Origin: Streptomyces sp. TSRI0107
GTDB taxonomy: Bacteria; Actinomycetota; Actinomycetes; Streptomycetales; Streptomycetaceae
Assembly: GCF_001905845.1 (NCBI RefSeq)
Contig: NZ_LIVZ01000003.1
Span: 248,001-312,000, forward strand
Length of the DNA stretch: 64,000 nt
Reading direction: 5' to 3'
Shown: positions 37,513-45,349 of the stretch, one piece after another
Numbering within the stretch: the first letter of the stretch is position 1
How the letters are laid out: the number at the start of each line of letters is the position of its first letter
Program-made: the position numbers and the translations under genes
Notes under the pieces: generated by a model
The model's input: only the letters and a program-made list of their open reading frames with translations
Told to the model about the DNA's origin: nothing
Databases searched by the model: none

Positions 37513-39150
37513 TCACTGCTTGGCGCCGAAGTTCTGCGTCCACCAAGGTCCGCCCGAGCCCTCGTGGACGCCCACGCCGATGTCCTTGAAGGAGCAGTTG
37601 AGGATGTTGGCGCGGTGACCGGGGCTGTTCATCCAGGACTCCATCACCGCCTGCGGGGTCTGCTGGCCGCGGGCGATGTTCTCCCCGTACGTGGACCACT
37701 GGTAGCCCGCGGCGGTGGTGCGCTGCCCAGGATCGGCGCCGTCCGGGTTGGTGTGGTCGAAGAAGTTCCGGGCGGCCATGTCGTCCGAGTGGCCCTGCGC
37801 GGCCCGGTTCAGCTGTGCGTCCTCCGTGAGCGGACCGCAGCCGGCTGCCGCCCGCTCCTTGTTCACCAGGGCGACCACCTGCCCGACGGTGCCCGTCGGC
37901 GCCGCCTGCGTCTGCGGGGCGCTGGACTGGGTACGGGTCGGCCGTGGGGAGGACGGCCGGGGCGCCGGCTCGGCCTTCTTGGTGGGGGTCGGGCTCTTGG
38001 AGGGTTTCGCCTTCTTCGACGGGGACGCGGACGGCGACGGGGACGCGGAGGGCGACGCGGACGTCTCGGCGGTCCTGGGCGCCGAGATGTCGACCGCGGG
38101 GGCGCCGGCGGTGCGCGCGGCGGTCACGTCCTCGGGCTCGGCGTCGGAGTCCGAGCCGAAGTACCACAGGCCGCCTCCGCCGGCGACGCAGGCCGCCACG
38201 ACGGCCCCGGCGACGATCCGGCGCCGTACGCGGCGGTGTCGGCGCACCTGGCTGCGGGAGGCCGTCCGGCCGGACGCGGCGCGGTGCCCGGCCGCCGATC
38301 CGCCGTCGCCTCCGGAGCCGCCCAGCCGGGACGCGGAGGCGACCGGGGCCGTCCCGCCGGACGCGGCGAGCACTCGGTCCAGCAGTGCGGGCGTGGCGGC
38401 GACCAGTGCCAGGCCGGCGAGCAGCCCCTCCGCGGGCATCAGCCCGGTCCACAGACCCGAGCAGCGGGCGCAGCCACGGGCGTGCCGGGCTATTCGCTTG
38501 CGCCACAGCGCCGAGGGCCGACCGTCCCAGGAGGCCAGCAATCCGCCCAGTTCCTCGCATCGCGGCCGCGCGTCGAGCGCCCGCACGACCACCCGGGCCG
38601 CTTCCAGCTGCGCCTTCATCCGCTGCACCCGGACCGCCGTGTGCTGGGGCGACAGCTCGAGGGCGGCGGCGACCTCGGAGCGGGTCAGCTCACCGGCGCA
38701 CTCCAGCCACCACAGCGACAGCAGTCCCCGGTCGTCGGGCTCCAGCCAGCGTGTCGCACGGGCGGTCTCCTGGCGCTGGCCGGACAGCTGGAGCCGCACC
38801 ATGGTCAGGTCGACGAAGTCGGCGCCGGGGTCCGCGAGTTCCTCGGCCTCCTCCACGCCGCCCGGGGCGGACTGCCGGGCCTGCCAGTGCGCCCGCACCT
38901 GATTCATCGCGATGGCCACGAGCCAGGGCCGGAAGTTCTCGGGAGCACGCAGCCCGCCCAGCCCGTCGAGGGCCCGCAGCATGGTCTCCTGCACCACGTC
39001 GTCGACGTCGACGGAGCCGTTCAGAGCCCGCCCCACGATGTTGTAGACCAGCGGGAGGTACGCGCCGACCAGGGCGTCCTGGGCCTGCGGATCGCCGCTT
39101 CGGGCAGCGGTCACCAGTGCGGCCGACTCCGTGGTGCGCTCTGTACTCAT
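37513..39150 (-). CDS. Membrane-anchored ECF-type sigma factor fused to an extracellular CAP/SCP domain
   Basis: This 545-residue protein has an unusual order. Residues about 20-90 are sigma region 2 (VDVDDVVQETMLRALDGL, then FRPWLVAIAMNQVRAHW). Residues about 140-190 are sigma region 4 with a helix-turn-helix (LTRSEVAAALELSPQHTAVR). A zinc-finger-like anti-sigma segment follows, with H223, C227 and C230 (HARGCARC). One membrane helix lies at about 312-330, then a Ser/Pro/Lys-rich linker at 335-418. Residues 421-545 form a CAP/SCP domain, with the conserved His at 454, GEN at 489-491 and SPGHRANIL. The DNA-binding part would be cytoplasmic and the CAP part outside. Release by proteolysis after an external signal is inference. 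ATG at 39150 is chosen over GTG at 39153 because GGGAAG lies six bases upstream. Confidence 0.93.
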   Translation of the reverse strand: MSTERTTESAALVTAARSGDPQAQDALVGAYLPLVYNIVGRALNGSVDVDDVVQETMLRALDGLGGLRAPENFRPWLVAIAMNQVRAHWQARQSAPGGVEEAEELADPGADFVDLTMVRLQLSGQRQETARATRWLEPDDRGLLSLWWLECAGELTRSEVAAALELSPQHTAVRVQRMKAQLEAARVVVRALDARPRCEELGGLLASWDGRPSALWRKRIARHARGCARCSGLWTGLMPAEGLLAGLALVAATPALLDRVLAASGGTAPVASASRLGGSGGDGGSAAGHRAASGRTASRSQVRRHRRVRRRIVAGAVVAACVAGGGGLWYFGSDSDAEPEDVTAARTAGAPAVDISAPRTAETSASPSASPSPSASPSKKAKPSKSPTPTKKAEPAPRPSSPRPTRTQSSAPQTQAAPTGTVGQVVALVNKERAAAGCGPLTEDAQLNRAAQGHSDDMAARNFFDHTNPDGADPGQRTTAAGYQWSTYGENIARGQQTPQAVMESWMNSPGHRANILNCSFKDIGVGVHEGSGGPWWTQNFGAKQ

Positions 39151-39369
39151 CACAAACTTCCCTGTCCTCGACGCCGAACGATGCTGTCCTTCACATGGGA
39201 GACCGCTCGGTGAGCCTGGGATAACAATTCTTCGGACGCGTGTTCCACGAGAGACTCGTGGTGCCGGTCCCCCGGCGCAATGGGGAACATCACACCGGCA
39301 GGGCGCCTACCGCTCGTTCACCTCGTCGGCGGGCACCCTGCCGAACGGCATCCGCGCAGGAGAGGGACG

Positions 39370-39759
39370 TCACCGCTCCCGCTCGAACCAGTCCGTCGCC
39401 TCCGGCAGGAAGAGGCAGACGACCACGGGCAGCCCGAGCGCGATGCGCAGTGCCGCGTCCAGGAACTCTCCGGGCGTCGCGGCGTCCGCCACCTCGCCGG
39501 CCGAGCCGAGCAGGACGAACACCATCACCACGATGGTCGTCAGCCGGATCCCGCCCTTCGCGCTGCCCTCGTAGGTGAGGGCGAGCAGCGCGCACAGCCA
39601 GACCAGCAGCCAGGGAGCCATCAACTCGCCGAGACCGTAGGACGACATGCCGTCCGACAGTGCGAGTACGACGATCAGGCCGCTCACGCCCAGGACGTAC
39701 AGCAGCAGTTGGGCCGCGCGGACCTGCCGGGGCATCTCGGCCGCTCTCGCTGTCTTCAC
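39370..39759 (-). CDS. Small integral membrane protein
   Basis: This is a 129-residue hydrophobic protein of unknown function. I choose GTG at 39759 because GAGGAG sits nine bases upstream; an upstream extension to 40077 is low-complexity and unconvincing. Membrane helices are predicted around residues 18-35 (LLLYVLGVSGLIVVLALS), 45-64 (ELMAPWLLVWLCALLALTY), 73-92 (RLTTIVVMVFVLLGSAG) and 104-120. A short charged tail (ATDWFERER) follows. No motif points to an activity. It is divergent from the antiporter gene across a 306-base spacer. GC content and codon use match the neighbours. Confidence 0.8.
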   Translation of the reverse strand: MKTARAAEMPRQVRAAQLLLYVLGVSGLIVVLALSDGMSSYGLGELMAPWLLVWLCALLALTYEGSAKGGIRLTTIVVMVFVLLGSAGEVADAATPGEFLDAALRIALGLPVVVCLFLPEATDWFERER

Positions 39760-40065
39760 CTGGGTCCACTCCTCATAGCGCTGGGGCCTGCGGAGATTAA
39801 CCGGTGCGTCCCCTCGGTGGCCATCCACGCCCGCGGGCGGAGGCGCGGAGGGGGCCGCCAGGACATCGGCGTGGCACGCGCGGGTGACATGCGCGGGTGA
39901 CATGCGCGGGTGACATGCGCCCTCGCACGCTTCCGTTGCTCCGGCCGTCGCGTCTCTCCGCGTTCGCGGCACGGGCGCCGCGGCAAGGATCGCCTCGGGC
40001 TGGCCTGCGCCTGGATCGTCTTCCGGCTCACAGCCACAACGGACCGACGGACGGAGACCGATCGT
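39760..40065. other. Divergent intergenic region with a 13-bp tandem repeat
   Basis: No gene is supported in these 306 bases between the small membrane protein (minus) and the antiporter (plus). The strongest structure is the tandem repeat at 39875-39923. Upstream extensions of either flanking ORF into this region have poor composition and no ribosome-binding site. Confidence 0.6.
39875..39923. repeat. 13-bp tandem repeat CATGCGCGGGTGA
   Basis: There are two perfect copies (39888-39900 and 39901-39913), one copy with a single change just before them (CACGCGCGGGTGA, 39875-39887), and a partial fourth copy starting at 39914. It lies between divergent genes, so it may be a regulator-binding array or a slippage-generated repeat. 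Confidence 0.85.
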
Positions 40066-41379
40066 ATGAACGCGCATCAGACCACGTCACTTCTGATCAG
40101 TCTCGCCGTCGTCGTCCTGCTGGCCCGGCTGCTGGGCGCGCTGGCCAGGCGGTTCGGTCAGCCCGCCGTGATCGGTGAGGTCCTGGCGGGTGTCGCGCTC
40201 GGGCCGAGCCTGTTCCACGGGGCGGTCTCCGGCGTGTTCTTCCCGGACAGCGTCCGGCCCCTGCTCGGCGCGCTGGCCGCGGTCGGCGTCGCGGTGTTCA
40301 TGTTCCTCGTCGGCCTGGAGTGGGACGCCGGGTTGATACGGGGCAGCGGGAGCCTCGCCGCGAGCGTGTCGTTCAGCTCCATCCTGCTGCCGTTCGGCCT
40401 CGGCGCGGCACTGGCGCTGTATCTGATGCGGGACCACGGCACCGCGGACCGGACGGCGTTCATGCTGTTCATGGGCATCGCCATGTCGATCACCGCCTTC
40501 CCGGTGCTGGCCCGCATCCTCACCGACCGGGGCATGGCGGGCACCCCCTTGGGTGTGCTGGCTCTAGCGTGCGCGTCGATCGACGACGTCCTCGCCTGGT
40601 CGCTGCTCGCGGCCGTGGTCGCCATCAGCGGCTCGGCCGGCCCCGACCAGTGGCGGATCCTGCTGGCCCTCCCCTATCTGCTGGGCATGCTCTTCGTGCT
40701 GCGCCCTCTGCTGCACCGGGTCATGGGCCGCCGTACCGCCGGCGGGCTGACTCCGACCCTGTTCGCCTGCATACTGGCGGGCCTGCTGCTGTCCGCCGCC
40801 GCCACCGAGTGGCTGGGCCTGCACTACATCTTCGGCGCGTTCCTCTTCGGCGTGATCCTCCCGCGCACCGGCACCGAACGGCTCCGCGGCGCGGTGCACG
40901 AACGCCTCGGCCAGATGAGCAACACCCTGCTGCTGCCGGTGTTCTTCCTGGTGGCCGGCCTCCAGGTCGACCTGTCGGGGCTCGACGCGAGCGGGCTCGG
41001 CGACCTCGGGCTGATCCTTCTGGTGGCCGTGGGCGGCAAGTTCGCCGGCGCCTTCACCGCAGCCAGCCTGAACCGGATGCCGGTGCGCCAGTCCGCCGCG
41101 CTGGCGACCCTGATGAACACCCGCGGCCTGACGGAGCTGATCGTCCTGAACGTGGGTCTGCAACTGGGCATCATCGGCCAGGAGCTCTACTCGCTGATGG
41201 TCGTCATGGCCGTGGTGACGACCGCGATGGCGGGCCCCCTGCTGAGCCGGCTCCTGGGCCGCCCCACCGGGAACGATCCCGCGGGCCCCACCGGTTCCGC
41301 CGACTCCGCCGAGTCCGGCAGGACACCGGGACGCGCCGCTTACGGACCTGCCGCCGAGCCGGCCGTCAAGGAGGTGTGA
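40066..41379 (+). CDS. CPA2-family cation/proton antiporter
   Basis: This is a 437-residue polytopic membrane protein of the KefB/NapA type (Na+/H+ exchanger domain). It should exchange monovalent cations for protons across the cytoplasmic membrane. About 12-13 hydrophobic segments can be read. Family features include GQPAVIGEVLAGVALGPSL near residue 32, FLVGLEWD, the unwound-helix region MSITAFPVLARIL, and the paired acidic residues in ASIDDVLAWS that bind cation and proton in this family. The C-terminal 40 residues are hydrophilic, and no RCK/TrkA domain is attached. ATG at 40066 is chosen because GGAGA precedes it; upstream extension is Arg-rich junk. It is next to a probable PKS cluster boundary, but nothing links it to export of the product. 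Confidence 0.93.
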   Translation: MNAHQTTSLLISLAVVVLLARLLGALARRFGQPAVIGEVLAGVALGPSLFHGAVSGVFFPDSVRPLLGALAAVGVAVFMFLVGLEWDAGLIRGSGSLAASVSFSSILLPFGLGAALALYLMRDHGTADRTAFMLFMGIAMSITAFPVLARILTDRGMAGTPLGVLALACASIDDVLAWSLLAAVVAISGSAGPDQWRILLALPYLLGMLFVLRPLLHRVMGRRTAGGLTPTLFACILAGLLLSAAATEWLGLHYIFGAFLFGVILPRTGTERLRGAVHERLGQMSNTLLLPVFFLVAGLQVDLSGLDASGLGDLGLILLVAVGGKFAGAFTAASLNRMPVRQSAALATLMNTRGLTELIVLNVGLQLGIIGQELYSLMVVMAVVTTAMAGPLLSRLLGRPTGNDPAGPTGSADSAESGRTPGRAAYGPAAEPAVKEV

Positions 41380-41489
41380 CCGCCGACACGCCCAACGGCC
41401 ACCGTGAGATGGATCACAACTCCCGGGTGCAGCGCTGTGCGGTGTCCAGCGCCTTTACCAGGGTGTAAGGATTCATCAGGGGTGGGACG

Positions 41490-42002
41490 GTGAGGATGCA
41501 GCGATTTCGGGCAGAGGGCTTCGACGACTTCGTCGCTGCCCGGTGGTCGGCGTTGCTCCACGTCGCGCGACTCCTCACCGGCGGCGACCGGCAGCGGGCC
41601 GAGGACCTGGTGCAGGAGTCCCTGGTCAAGCTGTGGTTCGCCTGGCCCAAGGTCGCGGATCAGGCCCCGGAGGCGTACGTCCGCCAGGTCCTCGTGCGGA
41701 CGGCGGCGCGGTCGGCCCGGCGACGGTGGTGGGGTGAGCGGCCCGTCGACGAGCTGCCCGACCGGCCCGGCCCCGGGGACGTGTCGTCGGACGTCGCCGA
41801 ACGGTCCCGTCTGGAGGCGGCGTTGGCGCTGCTGACGCCGAAGCAGCGGGCCGCGGTGGTGCTGCGCTACTGCGAGGATCTGCCCGACTCGCAGGTCGCT
41901 CAGGCGCTGGGCTGCCCGGTGGGCACCGCCCGCTCGCACGCCTCACGGGGAGTCGCCCGGCTGCGTCAGATCCTTTCCGAGACCGTCAGGGCCGTGGGGT
42001 GA
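41490..42002 (+). CDS. SigE-family RNA polymerase sigma factor
   Basis: This 170-residue protein has the typical length and layout of actinobacterial SigE-family sigma-70 factors. Region 2 spans about residues 9-75 (DFVAARWSALLHVARLLTGG, RAEDLVQESLVKLWFAW). Region 4 spans about 110-165 (LLTPKQRAAVVLRYCEDL, then the HTH DSQVAQALGCPVGTARSHA). It should direct RNA polymerase to a small set of promoters. The start is GTG at 41490 or ATG at 41496, with AGGGGTGGGA upstream. The next gene starts 11 bases after its stop and encodes a one-helix membrane protein, as is common for sigma factors with a membrane partner. Its signal is unknown. Confidence 0.93.
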   Translation: MRMQRFRAEGFDDFVAARWSALLHVARLLTGGDRQRAEDLVQESLVKLWFAWPKVADQAPEAYVRQVLVRTAARSARRRWWGERPVDELPDRPGPGDVSSDVAERSRLEAALALLTPKQRAAVVLRYCEDLPDSQVAQALGCPVGTARSHASRGVARLRQILSETVRAVG

Positions 42003-42013
42003 AGGGAGACGCC

Positions 42014-42553
42014 ATGGACGACTTCGAGCGGGAGCTGGCGCAGCTGATGCGCGACACCCGGCAGTACACCCCCTTCGAGCCCCCGCACCGGCAGCGGTTG
42101 CACGAGGGCATCCGGGCCGAACGCCGCGTCCGGCTGCTGTGGCGGGCGGGCGGCTCCGCCGTGGCGGTGGCCGGACTGAGCATCGCGCTCGCGGTGCTGC
42201 CCGGCGTGCTGACCCGGGCGCAGCCCGCCGAGCCCCGGCCGCTGCCGGCGACCAGTCCCCGCCCCTCGGCCACCACGGAACCCGCCAGCCGACCCCCCGA
42301 GCCGAGCGTCACCCCGTCCGTTCCCCCGTCGACCACTCCGCCCGTGACCGGGAGCGGCGGCGCGACGCCCGAGGGGACGACGCCCCCGGCCACCGTCCCG
42401 CCCTCGTCGACGGGCTCCGGGGGCCGGACGGTGTCGGCGCCGCCCCCGTCGTCGGAGCCGCCGCCTCCGCCGACGCCCACGGCGACGCCGTCGGCCCCCG
42501 AACGCACGCAGGAGGCGTCCCCGTCGGTGAGTGTCCACGCGGAGTCGACCTAG
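42014..42553 (+). CDS. Single-pass membrane protein, probable partner of the SigE-family sigma factor
   Basis: This is a 179-residue protein. The N-terminal 42 residues are charged and cytoplasmic (MDDFERELAQLMRDTRQYTP). One membrane helix lies at about 48-68 (GSAVAVAGLSIALAVLPGVL). The rest is an extracellular Pro/Ser/Thr-rich tail. There is no zinc-binding HxxxCxxC, so it is not a canonical ZAS anti-sigma factor. The start follows the sigma gene stop by 11 bases with GAAGGGAG as ribosome-binding site, so the two genes are probably coupled. An anti-sigma or signal-relay role is inferred only from position and topology. Confidence 0.85.
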   Translation: MDDFERELAQLMRDTRQYTPFEPPHRQRLHEGIRAERRVRLLWRAGGSAVAVAGLSIALAVLPGVLTRAQPAEPRPLPATSPRPSATTEPASRPPEPSVTPSVPPSTTPPVTGSGGATPEGTTPPATVPPSSTGSGGRTVSAPPPSSEPPPPPTPTATPSAPERTQEASPSVSVHAEST

Positions 42554-42702
42554 AACGGCCCCGCGTCGCCCCGGCAGGGGCTCCGTCCGTTCCACCGGCC
42601 CGTGGTACGCCACCGCGCAAGCCGGGCTCCACCTCTCCCCCAGTCGTCACCCCTGGGCGCCCGCGGGCGTGCCACGGGCCGGAAAGAAACTGTGAACCAG
42701 CC

Positions 42703-43995
42703 ATGAAGACCGCAGGGCAGTCCGCCCGCACAGACCGCCGGACGTCCGAACCGGCCCCGGCAGCGCTGCCGCGCCGCGCGCCGCTGCCCGCGCATCATCC
42801 GGATCCCGTGCTGGACGTGGTCGTCCCCGTGTTCAACGAGGAGAACGACCTGGAGCCGTGTGTGCGGCGCCTCCACGCCCACCTTGCGGAAACCTTTCCG
42901 TACCCGTTCCGGATCACCATCGCGGACAACGCGAGCACGGACCGGACTCCGCGGATCGCGGCCCGGCTGGTCGCGGAACTGCCCGACACCGACTGGATCC
43001 GGCTGGACGAGAAGGGGCGGGGACGGGCCCTGCACGCCGCCTGGTCGCGCTCCTCCGCCCCGGTGCTGGCCTATCTGGACGTGGACCTGTCCACCGACCT
43101 CGCGGCGCTGCTGCCGCTGGTCGCGCCGCTCATATCGGGCCACTCGGACATCGCGATCGGCACCCGGCTGGCCCGCGGCTCCCGGGTGGTGCGCGGCCCG
43201 AAACGGGAGTTCATCTCGCGCTGCTACAACACGCTGCTGCGCGGCACGCTCGCCGTCGGTTTCTCCGACGCGCAGTGCGGGTTCAAGGCGGTGCGGCGGG
43301 ACGTCGCCGAGCGGCTGCTGCCGCTGGTGGAGGACCAGGCGTGGTTCTTCGACACCGAACTGCTGGTGATAGCCGAGCGCGCCGGGCTGCGGATCCACGA
43401 GGTGCCGGTCGACTGGGTGGACGACCCCGACAGCCGGGTGCGGATCGTGTCCACGGCACTGGCCGACCTGCGGGGCATGGCCCGGCTCGGCCGGGCCCTG
43501 GCCCGCGGCCGGCTGCCGCTGTCCGCGCTGCACCGCAGCGAGGACCCGCTCGACGGCCCGGAGCTGCCGCCCGGACTGCTCCCGCAGCTGCTGCGGTTCG
43601 CCGCGGTGGGCGTCGCCAGCACCCTGTTCTACCTGGCGCTGTACACCGCCCTGCGGCCGGCCACCGGGGCCCAGGCCGCCAACGCGCTCGCCCTGCTGAT
43701 CAGCGCGGTCGCCAACACCGCCGTGAACCGCCGCCTCACCTTCGGCATCCGGGGCCGTACCAGTGCCGTGCGCCACCAGCTCAAGGGCCTGGCCGCCTTC
43801 TTGTTCGGACTGGCCGTCACCAGCGGTTCGCTCGCCCTGCTGCACCACACCACCCCCGGGGCCGGCCGCCGGGTGGAGACCGCCACGCTGATCGCCGCCA
43901 ACCTGGCCGCGACCCTGCTGCGCTTCCTCCTCTTCCGGGCCTGGGTCTTCCCCGCCCGCCATTCCCGCCGTACGACAGGACAGACCACCTCATGA
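42703..43995 (+). CDS. Bifunctional GT2 glycosyltransferase / GtrA-type membrane protein
   Basis: This 430-residue fusion has an N-terminal GT2 domain (about residues 38-270) like polyprenyl-phosphate sugar synthases: VVVPVFNEENDLEPC, the nucleotide-binding NASTDRT, a D-x-D-type YLDVDLSTD, and QCGFKAVRRDVAE with WFFDTEL. A GtrA-type domain follows with about four membrane helices (about 290-420). Such proteins make a polyprenyl-phosphate sugar and help move it across the membrane. ATG at 42703 starts just before the conserved region. The next gene overlaps by four bases (ATGA) and encodes a membrane glycosyltransferase that could use the lipid-linked sugar. The sugar cannot be read from sequence. 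Confidence 0.92.
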   Translation: MKTAGQSARTDRRTSEPAPAALPRRAPLPAHHPDPVLDVVVPVFNEENDLEPCVRRLHAHLAETFPYPFRITIADNASTDRTPRIAARLVAELPDTDWIRLDEKGRGRALHAAWSRSSAPVLAYLDVDLSTDLAALLPLVAPLISGHSDIAIGTRLARGSRVVRGPKREFISRCYNTLLRGTLAVGFSDAQCGFKAVRRDVAERLLPLVEDQAWFFDTELLVIAERAGLRIHEVPVDWVDDPDSRVRIVSTALADLRGMARLGRALARGRLPLSALHRSEDPLDGPELPPGLLPQLLRFAAVGVASTLFYLALYTALRPATGAQAANALALLISAVANTAVNRRLTFGIRGRTSAVRHQLKGLAAFLFGLAVTSGSLALLHHTTPGAGRRVETATLIAANLAATLLRFLLFRAWVFPARHSRRTTGQTTS

Positions 43996-45266
43996 CCACC
44001 GCCCCGGCCCTTCCGGCCGATCCGCACACCTCCGGCGGCGATGAAACCGACCGCCGTGCCGACGAGCCGGACCTGCGGCGGCGCCTGCGCCGGGCCGCGG
44101 CGCACCACGGGCCGGTGCTGGCGACGTACGGCGTGCTGAAGCTGGCGGGCTTCGCCGTCTTCATGTACCTGCTGGACTCGGCGGGCGACTTCCGCAAGAA
44201 GCACCCGCGGTTCGGCGGCGGGGCCCACGTCTGGGACGTGCTGGGCAGCTGGGACGGCTGGTGGTACCAGCAGATAGTCCTGAACGGCTACGACCCCGCC
44301 CTGGAGCCGGTCCGCAACGCCACCGGACTGATCACCCTGGAGGGCAACTCGGCGGCGTTCTTCCCGCTGTACCCGGCGCTGATGCGCCTGGTCTCCGAGT
44401 GCACCGGCCTCGGCCCGTACGGCGCGGGCATGACCGTCTCGGTCCTCTCCTCCTTCGTGGCGGCGCTCGGCATCCACGCCGTGACCAGCCACCTCGCCGG
44501 CCGCCGGGCCGGGCTGATCGCCGTCGGCCTGTGGGCGGTGTGGCCCGGCTCGGGGTCGGAGTGGTCGGTGTACTCCGAGTCCGTGTACGTGGCGCTCGCC
44601 GCCTGGGCCTGCTACGCCGTGATGACCCGCCGCTGGCTCACCGCCGGTGTGCTGACCTTCACGGCCGGGCTCAGCCGCCCCACCGCCGTCGCGCTGATCG
44701 CCGCCCTCGGCGTCGCCGCGCTGGTGGCCGTCCTGCGCCACCGCAAGGACGGCTGGGTCCGCCCGCTCGTCGCGGTGGCGATCTCCCCGCTGGGCCTGGC
44801 CGGGTATCTCGCCTGGGTCGGCTACCGCATGGGCGACTGGAACGGCTACTCCAAGCTCCAGGACGGCGCCTGGGCCCACAAGTTCGACTATGGCCGGCAT
44901 TCCCTCGACGTGCTCACGTCCGTTCCGGTGGGTCACTTCGACTATCTCTTCGCGATGCCCTTCCCGGATCTGATCGGGGTGGGTGTGGTGCTGCTGGTGC
45001 CGGTGCTGACCGTGCTGCTGCTCCAGCTGCGCCCGCCGGCCGTGCTCGTCGTCTACACGGTCGTGTCCTTCGCCATGGTGATGAGCACGCAGCAGTACTT
45101 CGCCAACGTCTCGCGCTATCTGCTCCCCCTCTTCCCGCTGTTCGTCCCGGTCGCCGTCGGTCTGCGCCGCCTCACCCGTCCGTCGCTGGCCGTGCTGCTC
45201 GGCGTCGCGGCGCTGGCCTCGGGCTCGTACGCCGGGTACGCACTCTTCGAACTCGGGGTGCCGTAG
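43992..45266 (+). CDS. Multi-pass membrane glycosyltransferase (PIG-V / GT39-like)
   Basis: This is a 424-residue integral membrane protein with about 8-10 hydrophobic segments. The first loop carries SWDGWWYQQIVLNGYD, close to the WDxxWYxxIxxxGY signature of PIG-V-like mannosyltransferases; then come FFPLYPALMRL and a later STQQYFANVSRYLLPLFPLF, also typical of that group. It would transfer sugar from a polyprenyl-phosphate donor on the outer face of the membrane. It overlaps the GT2-GtrA gene by four bases, so both are translated together and probably act in sequence. The acceptor (protein, lipid or polysaccharide) is unknown. The N-terminal 35 residues are hydrophilic and cytoplasmic. Confidence 0.88.
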   Translation: MTTAPALPADPHTSGGDETDRRADEPDLRRRLRRAAAHHGPVLATYGVLKLAGFAVFMYLLDSAGDFRKKHPRFGGGAHVWDVLGSWDGWWYQQIVLNGYDPALEPVRNATGLITLEGNSAAFFPLYPALMRLVSECTGLGPYGAGMTVSVLSSFVAALGIHAVTSHLAGRRAGLIAVGLWAVWPGSGSEWSVYSESVYVALAAWACYAVMTRRWLTAGVLTFTAGLSRPTAVALIAALGVAALVAVLRHRKDGWVRPLVAVAISPLGLAGYLAWVGYRMGDWNGYSKLQDGAWAHKFDYGRHSLDVLTSVPVGHFDYLFAMPFPDLIGVGVVLLVPVLTVLLLQLRPPAVLVVYTVVSFAMVMSTQQYFANVSRYLLPLFPLFVPVAVGLRRLTRPSLAVLLGVAALASGSYAGYALFELGVP

Positions 45267-45349
45267 CCGGGCCCGGCCGGTACGGTCCCCCGCAGGGCGG
45301 GCCCGCGACGGTCGCGCGGGCTTCGCCACGGCACCGAGGGAGTGACGTC

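Noticed and set aside
37507..39213. Long plus-strand frame opposite the sigma-CAP gene
   Set aside because: The minus strand encodes clear sigma and CAP motifs; the plus frame is Gly/Arg-rich without any recognisable segment.
41455..41480. TTAC-N6-GTAA inverted repeat upstream of the SigE-family gene
   Set aside because: Four-base arms are too short to stand out from chance.
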